Positions 1 through 5,504 of a stretch of DNA of 5,504 bases are shown here, in pieces. This DNA comes from Chloroflexota bacterium (GTDB lineage: Bacteria; Chloroflexota; Dehalococcoidia; Lucifugimonadales; Lucifugimonadaceae). Position numbers and translations under genes: made by a program. Where the stretch lies: assembly GCA_029262715.1 (NCBI GenBank), contig JAJCYX010000385.1:1-5504 (forward strand), given 5' to 3'. Within the stretch, counting starts at the first letter, position 1. Every line of letters begins with the position of its first letter. The notes under the pieces are model-generated. The model worked only from the letters and a program-made list of their open reading frames with translations. It ran no database searches and was not told the origin of the DNA.

Positions 1-166
1 GACGGATCGCGCAAAGTTGCTCAAACGCGAACCTGATTATTGGAGAGCTTCGGAGGCCGCTCACACTAGACTTTGCCTCACCTGCCATTCTTAGCGCAAC
101 GGAAACGCCGTTTTATCTGAAACCGGCACTCTACGGTGTGAATTTGCATCTCCCGGGAGACGGAAC
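1..166. other. ftsZ upstream region, no confident gene
   Basis: This stretch carries no gene I can support. The ftsZ reading frame is closed by an in-frame TAG at 92-94, and no alternative start lies between it and the ATG at 167. Frame 2 is open from base 2 to that TAG and would encode about 30 residues ending in LCLTCHS, which could be the tail of an upstream gene. A leftward frame from an ATG at 88-86 is also open to the window edge, and codon usage does not separate the two. A small inverted repeat, AACGG (98-102) and CCGTT (108-112), is followed by TTTTAT and could be a weak hairpin or terminator of an upstream gene. I found no convincing -35/-10 pair, although a promoter for ftsZ is expected here or further upstream. 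Confidence 0.5.
149..160 (+). promoter_or_regulatory. ftsZ ribosome binding site within a perfect palindrome
   Basis: TCTCCCGGGAGA is a perfect 12-bp palindrome. Its right half contains GGGAGA (155-160), a good Shine-Dalgarno whose GGAG core ends seven bases before the ATG at 167. This supports that ATG as the ftsZ start. The palindrome could fold as a four-pair hairpin with a CCGG loop and partly hide the ribosome site, or be a protein-binding site. Neither role is shown by the sequence, and a 12-bp palindrome can arise by chance. Confidence 0.6.
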
Positions 167-1318
167 ATGCCCGAGCACTTCGAGACTATTTCACCCGAAC
201 GAGTCGGGACCGCCACCATCAAAGTGGTCGGTGTAGGTGGCGGCGGCCAGAACGCTGTCACACGCATGTACAAGGAGCCGATCCCCGGCGCCGAATACAT
301 CATCGTCAACACAGACAAACAGGCGATCGAGCTTTCCACCGTACCGACCAAATTGCGGGTTGGAGACAACACTGCCCGGGGACTCGGTGTCGGTGGTGAC
401 CCTTCCAAGGGTCGTGCATGTCACGAAGAAGACAAAGAAGCGATCAAGGAAGCACTCGCCGGCGCTGACCTTGTATTCGTCGCTGCCGGTATGGGTGGTG
501 GCACCGGAACCGGTGGTGCACCTGTAGTTGCTGAGGTTGCGCAGGAGATCGGCGCACTGACCCTCGGCGTCGTCACCAAGCCGTTTGGATTTGAAGGTTC
601 CCACCGCAGGCGCAAGGCGCTTGAAGGTATCGAGGAACTACGCGATCGAGTCGACACCCTTATCGTTATCCCGAACGACCGGTTGATTGCGATGAGCGAC
701 GAAAACCTGACGATGGACAACGCGTTCAAGATGGCAGACAACGTGTTGCGCCAGGGCGTGCAGTCGATCGCAGAGTTGATTCTTGTTCCTGGCGAGATCA
801 ACCTGGACTTCGCTGATGTACGGGCTGTTATGCAGAATGCAGGACCTGCCTGGATGGCCATTGGCCGTGGCACCGGTGAGAACCGGGCTGCCGAAGCTGC
901 TGAAGAGGCTATCAACAGCCCTCTGCTTGAGGTGGACATTGACGGTGCGACCGGCGTGCTGTTCAACATCACAGGTGGCAGCGACTTGACGCTTGAAGAG
1001 GTTCACCAGGCTTCCGAGGTTATTTCCGGCAGGGTTCACCCGGATGCGAACATCATCTTCGGTACTGTGACCGATGCGTCGATGGAGAACGAGATCCGCA
1101 TGACGGTGATCGCTACCGGCTTTAAAGTTGCAGGCGAATCTGACAACGAGGCAGACCGCATTGCGCGGGACGCGATCGAAGACCCGTCACTGATGGCGAT
1201 TCCTCCGTTCCTGCGGCACCACCCGGCAGCGCGTCGTCGCTACCGAAACGGTGGCATGTTCAAGAACCAGGACGCTGATGGGGTCGAGGAAGAGTCCGAG
1301 ACTCTTGCAGGAGACTAG
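167..1318 (+). CDS. ftsZ: Cell division protein FtsZ
   Basis: FtsZ is the tubulin-like GTPase that polymerises into the cytoplasmic Z-ring at the division site and recruits the divisome. The 383-residue protein shows the full core: the N-terminal nucleotide-binding segment GVGGGGQNA (22-30), NTD (48-50), the tubulin signature GGGTGTG (110-116), VDTLIVIPNDRL (162-173), and the T7 synergy loop with N212, D214 and D217 that completes GTP hydrolysis in the next subunit. The C-terminal domain contains GENRA (237-241) and TVIATGF (313-319). No key residue is missing. Only about 20-25 residues separate the core from the C-terminal peptide IPPFLR (345-350). That peptide is then followed by a basic patch (residues 351-360, four Arg and two His) and an acidic tail of about 15 residues ending in AGD, whereas in well-studied FtsZ proteins the peptide lies near the very end. 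The gene appears monocistronic on its 3' side, since a strong terminator follows and the next genes run the other way. Confidence 0.98.
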   Translation: MPEHFETISPERVGTATIKVVGVGGGGQNAVTRMYKEPIPGAEYIIVNTDKQAIELSTVPTKLRVGDNTARGLGVGGDPSKGRACHEEDKEAIKEALAGADLVFVAAGMGGGTGTGGAPVVAEVAQEIGALTLGVVTKPFGFEGSHRRRKALEGIEELRDRVDTLIVIPNDRLIAMSDENLTMDNAFKMADNVLRQGVQSIAELILVPGEINLDFADVRAVMQNAGPAWMAIGRGTGENRAAEAAEEAINSPLLEVDIDGATGVLFNITGGSDLTLEEVHQASEVISGRVHPDANIIFGTVTDASMENEIRMTVIATGFKVAGESDNEADRIARDAIEDPSLMAIPPFLRHHPAARRRYRNGGMFKNQDADGVEEESETLAGD

Positions 1319-1349
1319 TTTCCTGCTCTTAAAGCTGAATTGACTTAAT

Positions 1350-1384
1350 AAACATCGCCCCGGCTACCAGCCGGGGCGATGTTT
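1350..1384. terminator. Rho-independent terminator, probably bidirectional
   Basis: A perfect 16-bp stem is formed by AAACATCGCCCCGGCT (1350-1365) and AGCCGGGGCGATGTTT (1369-1384) with an ACC loop. On the + strand it is followed by TTTTGTT, about 30 bases after the ftsZ stop codon. On the - strand the arm runs into GATGTTTATTAAG, also T-rich. The hairpin lies between convergent genes, 94 bases beyond the 3' end of the leftward cluster, so it can end both ftsZ and leftward transcripts. The remaining sequence 1386-1477 shows no gene. Confidence 0.93.
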
Positions 1385-1477
1385 TGTTAGGTGATATGAG
1401 ACGAGTGATCGTTGGCCTGAGGTAGTTGGTCGGTGTCTGCTCGTATCGGTTTCGCTGGTCTGAATCGAAAATTCTAA

Positions 1478-1942
1478 CTACTTCGCCAGCGCATCCAGAG
1501 CCGCGTTTGCGCGCGCAGTGGGCCCGTTGTAACGAGGGTCTGCAACCACTGCGAACGCATCGGCGATGATCGTCATCTGGGCAGGCGTGGCGGGCACGAC
1601 GCGAAAACGCATCTTCGTCAGCTTGCGGCTGATGCGTGTTGCGAGCGGCCCACTTTTCGCCCGTGCCGAGGCGTTCTTTTTCGAAGCGCCCAGTTCACTG
1701 ACCGCAACGAGTGTCCGCAATTCAGACTCGGCACCGCCTGAAACGGCAACCTGCAGCTCACGTCCCAGCTTCTCTGTAGAGCCAATGTAGACAGGCTCGT
1801 CGTCATCGAAAACCGCCACGAGGCCGGAGCGGTCGGCCAGCATCCACGTGCCTTCTTCCGTTAGCGGCGAAGTCTCACCATCCAGCAGGTCGCTGTAGAG
1901 CGATTCCCACTTTCCGAGGTGCGATGGCGTGAAGATGGGCAT
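1478..1942 (-). CDS. Small GIY-YIG-like protein, probably catalytically inactive
   Basis: This 154-residue protein is not one I recognise by name. Residues 39-54 read SGLVAVFDDDEPVYIG followed by STEKL, closely resembling the two-strand GIY...YIG hairpin of GIY-YIG nucleases. Near the end, DPRYNG (135-140) resembles the conserved P-x-Y-N of that family, as in the UvrC N-domain. GIY-YIG enzymes normally cut DNA with a Tyr in GIY, an Arg after YIG and a Glu on the following helix. Here the first motif is GLV (40-42), so the first Tyr is missing. The Arg position appears to be E62, with R61 one place off. The Glu position aligns with Q122, counted back from N139. Y52 is kept. If the alignment is right, the protein is a binding or scaffold domain rather than a nuclease. 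About 35 N-terminal residues and a lysine/arginine-rich stretch (88-112) are extra. The start lies 17 bases after the stop of the acetyltransferase gene upstream, suggesting co-transcription, although no good Shine-Dalgarno is visible. I am fairly sure of the gene and moderately sure of the fold. Confidence 0.75.
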   Translation of the reverse strand: MPIFTPSHLGKWESLYSDLLDGETSPLTEEGTWMLADRSGLVAVFDDDEPVYIGSTEKLGRELQVAVSGGAESELRTLVAVSELGASKKNASARAKSGPLATRISRKLTKMRFRVVPATPAQMTIIADAFAVVADPRYNGPTARANAALDALAK

Positions 1943-1959
1943 TGGTCAGGCCAGTGAAA

Positions 1960-3189
1960 CTAGTAGTGCAGCGGACACCAGGGTTCTCTTTCAGCGGCGA
2001 AGGCTCGGTCTGCCTGTAGCAGCGCCCCTGCGGTTTTCTCCACCGCACGTCCTGCCCGAGCAAGGTCCGAGAACTTCACGCTGCCAAAATAGCATGTTGC
2101 GAGCGATGCGGCTGGCAACACGATGTCTGGGGTGTCTTCTGTCTTCCTACACTCGGCTTTTCCCGAAGGGTCTGCTGTCAGCCGATAGTTCCCTTCGACC
2201 CACGGACAGAACTCGTCGTCGACCGAAAACACCACATCGATCGGTTTGGAGTACATGCGAGCTGACAGCGCTCGCTCAACATCGAGAAGCCTTAGCCAGA
2301 TAGCGTCGTACGGCACTCGTTTCAGCTGGCGCGGGTCAGACAACATCCACCAGAGTGGATCATCAACCTGCATCGTCCCGAACTTCACCTCTTCAATCAG
2401 GTCGATGCTAAGGATAAATCGCCACAGGGCAGCATGCGCAACGTCGGTCGCAGCGATGAACTCCTTGATGTGCAGATCGCTCTCGCCCATGCCGAACTGC
2501 TTGTCGATCGTTTGATAGGAAACGTAGCCTTCAGCCTTCCCGTTCTCCTCGTAAACGCCGTAGAACCTTCGGTCCTCGGGCTTCGACTCGGCCTCTGGTA
2601 GCGGCATATCGCCCTGCCACATGCCTGGACTGCGTTGCGGCATCCCCGGGTGGACGGCGGCTGTTCGAGTCCAGACGTCCGGGCCGATTTCTCTGATCCT
2701 TGCGCGGTCAGCGTAGTGAACGGAGCCACTCATCTCGGGCAGGTGAGTGAAAACACCCTTTTCGGACATGATCGTTGAGTCATGATGCTGACCGGCCATA
2801 CCGAATCCGAAGCGGCCGTAGATGATGCTCTCGGAGGCCCACAGCGTCGAGATCGGCTCGCCGCGTTCGTGCGCTTCCTCTAAAAGTCGACGCATCATGT
2901 TCGTCAGGATGCCGCGCCGCCGATGTGTTGCGGCAACAGTGACAATCGTCACCAACGCCGCTTGTAGTTTCGCACCGCCAGGAATCGTTGTCTCGCTCAC
3001 AAACGAGCCGGACGTACCGACGACTTGATCACCATCCCATGCACCAACTGGGCTCAGGGCCTGCCTGAACATCTCCCAGCGCTCAACCGAACGGTCATCT
3101 GTCGGCGGGTGGTTCCCAAATCCGCGTGAAACGGCCTTGCCAAATAGCGGCCATTCCTCTTTTGTCGGGCGTCTGTACTCGATATTCAT
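1960..3189 (-). CDS. Eis-like GNAT N-acetyltransferase (paralogue B)
   Basis: The 409-residue protein has the length and order of the Eis family: an N-terminal GNAT domain, a second GNAT-like domain and a C-terminal SCP2-like domain. Such enzymes transfer acetyl from acetyl-CoA to amines; mycobacterial Eis acetylates aminoglycosides and protein lysines. The acetyl-CoA loop is VTVAATHRRRGIL (83-95). IYGRFGFG (123-130) matches the Eis segment carrying the catalytic Tyr, here Y124. DDPLWWMLSDPR (276-287) is a central-domain motif shared with the paralogue. The protein ends in PWCPLHY; in Eis the C-terminal carboxylate is reported to act as the base, so a fixed aromatic end agrees with an active enzyme. 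No signal peptide or membrane segment is seen, so it is probably cytoplasmic. It lies 87 bases after its paralogue and 17 bases before the GIY-YIG-like gene, probably in one transcript. The substrate cannot be read from the sequence. The ATG at 3189 is chosen because it aligns with the paralogue's N-terminus. Confidence 0.92.
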   Translation of the reverse strand: MNIEYRRPTKEEWPLFGKAVSRGFGNHPPTDDRSVERWEMFRQALSPVGAWDGDQVVGTSGSFVSETTIPGGAKLQAALVTIVTVAATHRRRGILTNMMRRLLEEAHERGEPISTLWASESIIYGRFGFGMAGQHHDSTIMSEKGVFTHLPEMSGSVHYADRARIREIGPDVWTRTAAVHPGMPQRSPGMWQGDMPLPEAESKPEDRRFYGVYEENGKAEGYVSYQTIDKQFGMGESDLHIKEFIAATDVAHAALWRFILSIDLIEEVKFGTMQVDDPLWWMLSDPRQLKRVPYDAIWLRLLDVERALSARMYSKPIDVVFSVDDEFCPWVEGNYRLTADPSGKAECRKTEDTPDIVLPAASLATCYFGSVKFSDLARAGRAVEKTAGALLQADRAFAAEREPWCPLHY

Positions 3190-3276
3190 AACGTCAGGTT
3201 AGTCTTTTTCGTCTGTTGTTTTCGTGCGACCATCAAGCTTATCTATCGCCCGTAGAAAGCCGCTGTGAAGCAGTGG
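3190..3276. other. Gap between the two acetyltransferase genes
   Basis: These 87 bases separate the leftward paralogues. The end next to the upstream stop codon holds an imperfect inverted repeat (3260-3276; arms CCGCTG and CAGTGG around five bases), too weak and not followed by a T-run long enough to call a terminator. The leftward strand is A-rich just before the 3189 start and shows no clear Shine-Dalgarno. No promoter with acceptable spacing was found, so read-through from the upstream gene is the simplest reading, but an internal promoter is possible. Confidence 0.4.
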
Positions 3277-4494
3277 TTAAAAGTGGTGACCGCACCACGG
3301 CGCCCGCTCGGCGATGAACATCCGGTCGAATCGTTCAACAGATCCGGCCGTGTGCTCCTGCACCCTCTCAGCACGTGCCAGCCCAGAAAGCCGAGTCCCA
3401 CCAAGATAAGTTGCTCCAAGCTCGGATGCGGACATCGAAATGTCGGGAATCGCAGTTGAGCGACGGCACATGGCACCGCCCGTTCCCGTCTCAAGCTCAA
3501 ACACGCCTCCGGAGTCTGGCAAGAAACGGTCATTGACTTCGATCACCAGCCTGTCATAGCTGGAATAGGTCCTTTCGGATAGCGCCTTTACAGGGTCGAT
3601 CACTCTGACCCAGAGCCCATCAACCGGTGTTCGCTTCAGCCTGCGCGGGTCAGCCAGCATCCACCAGACCGGATCGTCTGGTGATTGCGCGGACGCGCTC
3701 ACAGACACTACGAGGTCGACATCGAACAGAAAGCGCCAGAGTGCGGCGTGAGCGGAGTCTGATGCGGCGACGCATTCGTGCACACTCATCTTCATTACAT
3801 CCCCATCAGGAGGGCTAAGTCGATACGTCGCATACCCTGCAGCCTTGCCTTCGTGCTCATACACAACGTGGAACATTCCGCTCCACTCGCCACGCACACG
3901 CTCATCATCAAAGTAGTTGTATCTCCACCTGCGCTCTGAACGGTCGAGTGATCCGGCGCGCAAACCGCTCGCCTGTTTCCAGACATCAGGCATGATGCGC
4001 AACGCCTCGTCATGGCTGACGAACCGCACGTTTCCGGGAGTTCCGGGCATGTGTGCGAACGCAGACCGCGCAGGATCGATCTCCCACTTCTCCGCAACCG
4101 TCGCCTGCCCGAAGCCGAACCTTCCGTAGATGCTCGCCTGACTTGCCCATAACGCGGCAAGCGGTTCCTCCCTATCGCGAGACTGTTCAAGCAGTTTTCT
4201 CATCGTTCCGGTGAGAACGCCGCGTCTGCGATGTGTCGCTATGGTGCTGATGTATGCGATCCCAGCGGTCGGTAACTCAGCTCCACCCGGAACGGTCATC
4301 ACATGCGAATCGGTACCGCCGGTTCCGACCAGAACATCGCCGTCGAACGCTCCGAAAAGACGGTCGGATTCTGCCCTGTCATCTCTCAGGCGCGCAATGT
4401 CATCAGGATGAACGTGTTCGTTGAACGCACGTCTTACCAGCGTGCGCCAGTTCGCAAACTCGTTATCGGTAATGACCCTGTGTTCGATACTCAT
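3277..4494 (-). CDS. Eis-like GNAT N-acetyltransferase (paralogue A)
   Basis: This 405-residue protein is homologous along its whole length to the gene after it and belongs to the same acetyl-CoA-dependent Eis-type group. The first GNAT domain carries the cofactor loop STIATHRRRGVL (83-94) and the IYGRFGFG segment (122-129), with Y123 at the catalytic tyrosine position. The middle domain contains AHAALWRF (249-256) and DDPVWWMLADPRRLKR (273-288). The SCP2-like C-terminal domain ends in PWCGHHF, again with an aromatic last residue suited to the C-terminal carboxylate chemistry known for Eis. It differs from paralogue B mainly in the substrate-facing segment around residues 150-240, so different substrates are likely. 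It is first in the leftward cluster and starts in the 73-bp gap shared with the divergent SDR gene. The ATG at 4494 is preceded only by a weak purine-rich stretch. Mycobacterial-style drug acetylation is one possible role, but protein or small polyamine substrates are equally compatible. Confidence 0.92.
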   Translation of the reverse strand: MSIEHRVITDNEFANWRTLVRRAFNEHVHPDDIARLRDDRAESDRLFGAFDGDVLVGTGGTDSHVMTVPGGAELPTAGIAYISTIATHRRRGVLTGTMRKLLEQSRDREEPLAALWASQASIYGRFGFGQATVAEKWEIDPARSAFAHMPGTPGNVRFVSHDEALRIMPDVWKQASGLRAGSLDRSERRWRYNYFDDERVRGEWSGMFHVVYEHEGKAAGYATYRLSPPDGDVMKMSVHECVAASDSAHAALWRFLFDVDLVVSVSASAQSPDDPVWWMLADPRRLKRTPVDGLWVRVIDPVKALSERTYSSYDRLVIEVNDRFLPDSGGVFELETGTGGAMCRRSTAIPDISMSASELGATYLGGTRLSGLARAERVQEHTAGSVERFDRMFIAERAPWCGHHF

Positions 4495-4567
4495 CTGACA
4501 GTTCAGTTCCGTTTACACTTGGCCCAATAGTCGGAGTCACACATTCGCCAAACGGAGCCCGGACAGT
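4495..4567. promoter_or_regulatory. Divergent intergenic region, probable promoters for both sides
   Basis: This 73-bp gap lies between the start codons of divergently transcribed genes, so it should hold at least the leftward promoter and probably both. Nothing matches sigma-70 boxes well. For the leftward gene, TTGGCG followed after 16 bases by TATTGG is the best weak pair. For the rightward gene there is TTTACA (4512-4517), a good -35-like box without a matching -10. Both are low-confidence suggestions; the shared location is the stronger argument. Confidence 0.4.
4554..4557 (+). promoter_or_regulatory. Ribosome binding site of the SDR gene
   Basis: GGAG ends ten bases before the ATG at 4568. 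It is slightly far but acceptable and supports that start, which also places the Rossmann-fold glycine motif at the usual distance from the N-terminus. Confidence 0.6.
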
Positions 4568-5335
4568 ATGGCCAAAGATCTCTCGCTAGAAGGCAAGACC
4601 GCAATCATAACTGGTGCAACGTCTGGCATCGGCAGAGCCACAGCGATTCTCATGGCAAATCTGGGGGCGAACGTGGTGGCGACGGGCCGTCGGGTCGCTG
4701 AGGGTGAGGAAACTGCCCGGCTTGCATCTGAAAACGGCGGGGTCTGCAGGTTCATTCAGAGCGATGTGACCGACACGGCCCAGGTCCAGGCACTGGTCAA
4801 GGCAACCGTCGACCAGTTTGGCAGGCTCGATTGCGCGTTCAACAATGCCGGGACACTCATCGACACCGGCAAACTGCATGAGACCGATGACGATGTGCTT
4901 GATCGGACTCTCGACGTAAATGTGCGCGGCACATGGAACTGCATGAAGGCCGAGTTGGCGATAATGGTTGAGCAGGGCGGTGGAGCAATCGTCAATGACT
5001 CATCGTTCGCTGGAATTCGCGGCACGATGGACCGACCCGCATACATTGCGTCCAAGCACGCTGTGATCGGCCTGACTCGGTCTGCGGCCCTCGATTACGC
5101 ACGCGCTGGCATTCGTGTCAACGCAGTCTGCCCCGGCGTCATCGACACCGTGATGATGGAAGAGATCGACAATGCGCACGACCAAACGAGAAAGCGCCTC
5201 GAACGCTGGGTTCCCCAGGGGCGCTACGGTCAACCTGAAGAGGTTGCGCAGCTAGTTGCATGGCTCTGCTCAGATGTAGCGTCGTACGTAACTGGCCAGG
5301 CGTACTCCGTCGACGGCGGCGTAACGGCTCGCTAG
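4568..5335 (+). CDS. Classical short-chain dehydrogenase/reductase (FabG-like)
   Basis: This is a 255-residue, single-domain classical SDR that should oxidise an alcohol or reduce a ketone with NAD(P)H in the cytoplasm, usually as a tetramer. The cofactor motif TGATSGIG is at 15-22, D66 (in SDV) contacts adenine, and NNAG is at 92-95. The catalytic tetrad is complete: N118, S146, Y159 and K163 (in YIASK). PG (189-190) and VDGG (248-251) close the family pattern. The basic pair R41-R42 after the second strand suggests NADP(H) preference, which is an inference. The length is normal and no motif is damaged. The substrate is not readable from the sequence: the family includes 3-oxoacyl-ACP reductases, sugar dehydrogenases and cyclohexadienol or steroid dehydrogenases. 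No fatty-acid synthesis genes are adjacent, so I would not call it fabG. It is transcribed away from the acetyltransferase cluster and ends four bases from a convergent gene. Confidence 0.96.
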   Translation: MAKDLSLEGKTAIITGATSGIGRATAILMANLGANVVATGRRVAEGEETARLASENGGVCRFIQSDVTDTAQVQALVKATVDQFGRLDCAFNNAGTLIDTGKLHETDDDVLDRTLDVNVRGTWNCMKAELAIMVEQGGGAIVNDSSFAGIRGTMDRPAYIASKHAVIGLTRSAALDYARAGIRVNAVCPGVIDTVMMEEIDNAHDQTRKRLERWVPQGRYGQPEEVAQLVAWLCSDVASYVTGQAYSVDGGVTAR

Positions 5336-5339
5336 CTCA

Positions 5340-5504
5340 CTACCTGGTCCACGGTGCCTGGTACTGCGGCCTATCGTGCGAAGAGTTTTCCGGTTCCTTG
5401 AGCGTTCCTTCGCGCCACGACTCCTCCGGCTCCCAGTCCAGCAAGCGCGCAGCCTTTGATATGTCCAGCGCGCTTGAGAAGTCCGGTAGCGGTCGACGAA
5501 GCAC
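5340..5504 (-). CDS. NAD-dependent epimerase/dehydratase-like protein, C-terminal part
   Basis: A leftward frame is open from the window edge to a TAG at 5342-5340 and gives the last 54 residues of a protein whose start lies outside. The segment reads SSALDISKAARLLDWEPE and then ESWREG. A D-x-S-K-A-x-x-L-L-x-W-x-P pattern followed by a S-W-R segment is typical of the C-terminal end of extended SDR proteins (NAD-dependent epimerase/dehydratase family), where it lies in the substrate-binding lobe. The final 25 or so residues are polar and end in APWTR. Such enzymes act on nucleotide sugars or related hydroxy-keto substrates; which one cannot be told without the N-terminal part. The gene converges on the SDR gene with only four bases between stop codons and no terminator between them, so the transcripts probably overlap. 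Confidence 0.8.
   Translation of the reverse strand: MLRRPLPDFSSALDISKAARLLDWEPEESWREGTLKEPENSSHDRPQYQAPWTR

Noticed and set aside
1..94. Possible C-terminus of an upstream + gene (frame 2) or N-terminus of a divergent gene starting at 88
   Set aside because: Both frames are short, codon choice does not separate them and neither peptide is recognisable, so neither was called as a gene.
98..116. AACGG/CCGTT repeat followed by TTTTAT as a terminator
   Set aside because: The stem is only five pairs and the T-run is short; it is mentioned in the upstream-region entry but not called.
421..972. Open frame of 183 codons antisense to ftsZ
   Set aside because: It lies fully inside the unmistakable ftsZ coding sequence, has a serine/alanine/proline-rich low-complexity composition and no recognisable motif; the other open frames opposite ftsZ are rejected for the same reason.
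1929..2303. Open frame of 124 codons on the + strand across the acetyltransferase/GIY-YIG junction
   Set aside because: It overlaps two well-supported leftward genes, is arginine- and serine-rich as expected for a shadow frame, and has no family motif.
3795..4190. Open frame of 131 codons on the - strand inside acetyltransferase A
   Set aside because: It is an alternative frame of a gene with clear Eis-type motifs and has the arginine/serine-rich composition of out-of-frame translation.
1960..4494. Aminoglycoside resistance cassette on a mobile element
   Set aside because: The enzymes resemble Eis, but there is no transposase, integrase, attachment site or terminal repeat, and base composition does not change visibly from the neighbouring genes.
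4568..5335. Naming the SDR gene fabG
   Set aside because: The catalytic motifs are shared by the whole classical SDR group and no acyl carrier protein or other fatty-acid synthesis gene is next to it.

Overview
The window looks like bacterial chromosome with moderately high GC. It holds a complete ftsZ, a three-gene leftward cluster, a rightward classical short-chain dehydrogenase, and the 3' end of a second SDR-type gene at the right edge. FtsZ has an isolated ftsZ setting with a very short linker, and the neighbouring genes are Eis-like acetyltransferases and SDR enzymes. This fits an environmental Chloroflexota lineage (for example the Dehalococcoidia/SAR202 group). That placement is a judgement from protein style, not a computed result; an actinobacterial-type relative cannot be excluded.

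Layout. Positions 1-166 are the upstream region of ftsZ, with a Shine-Dalgarno inside a perfect 12-bp palindrome. ftsZ (167-1318, +) has an intact tubulin/FtsZ core, a linker of only about 20-25 residues and an extra tail after its C-terminal peptide. It ends at a strong terminator hairpin (1350-1384) that is suited to work in both directions. The leftward cluster, in transcription order, is Eis-like acetyltransferase A (4494-3277), Eis-like acetyltransferase B (3189-1960) and a small protein resembling a GIY-YIG domain that appears to lack catalytic residues (1942-1478). The 73-bp gap 4495-4567 separates this cluster from the divergent SDR gene (4568-5335, +). The SDR gene converges, with only four bases between stop codons, on the C-terminus of an NAD-dependent epimerase/dehydratase-like gene (5340-5504, -) that continues off the window.

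How the genes may work together. FtsZ is the division-ring GTPase and appears to be its own transcription unit here. The two acetyltransferases are tandem paralogues, both keeping the acetyl-CoA loop and the catalytic tyrosine of the Eis family, so both are probably active on different amine substrates. The small downstream protein, 17 bases after the second acetyltransferase, is probably co-transcribed. If it is a catalytically dead GIY-YIG domain it may bind nucleic acid or protein rather than cut DNA. The two SDR-superfamily genes at the right are probably separate metabolic functions. No tRNA, rRNA, CRISPR array or insertion sequence was seen. The most unusual items are the degenerate GIY-YIG protein linked to the Eis-like pair and the atypical FtsZ tail.
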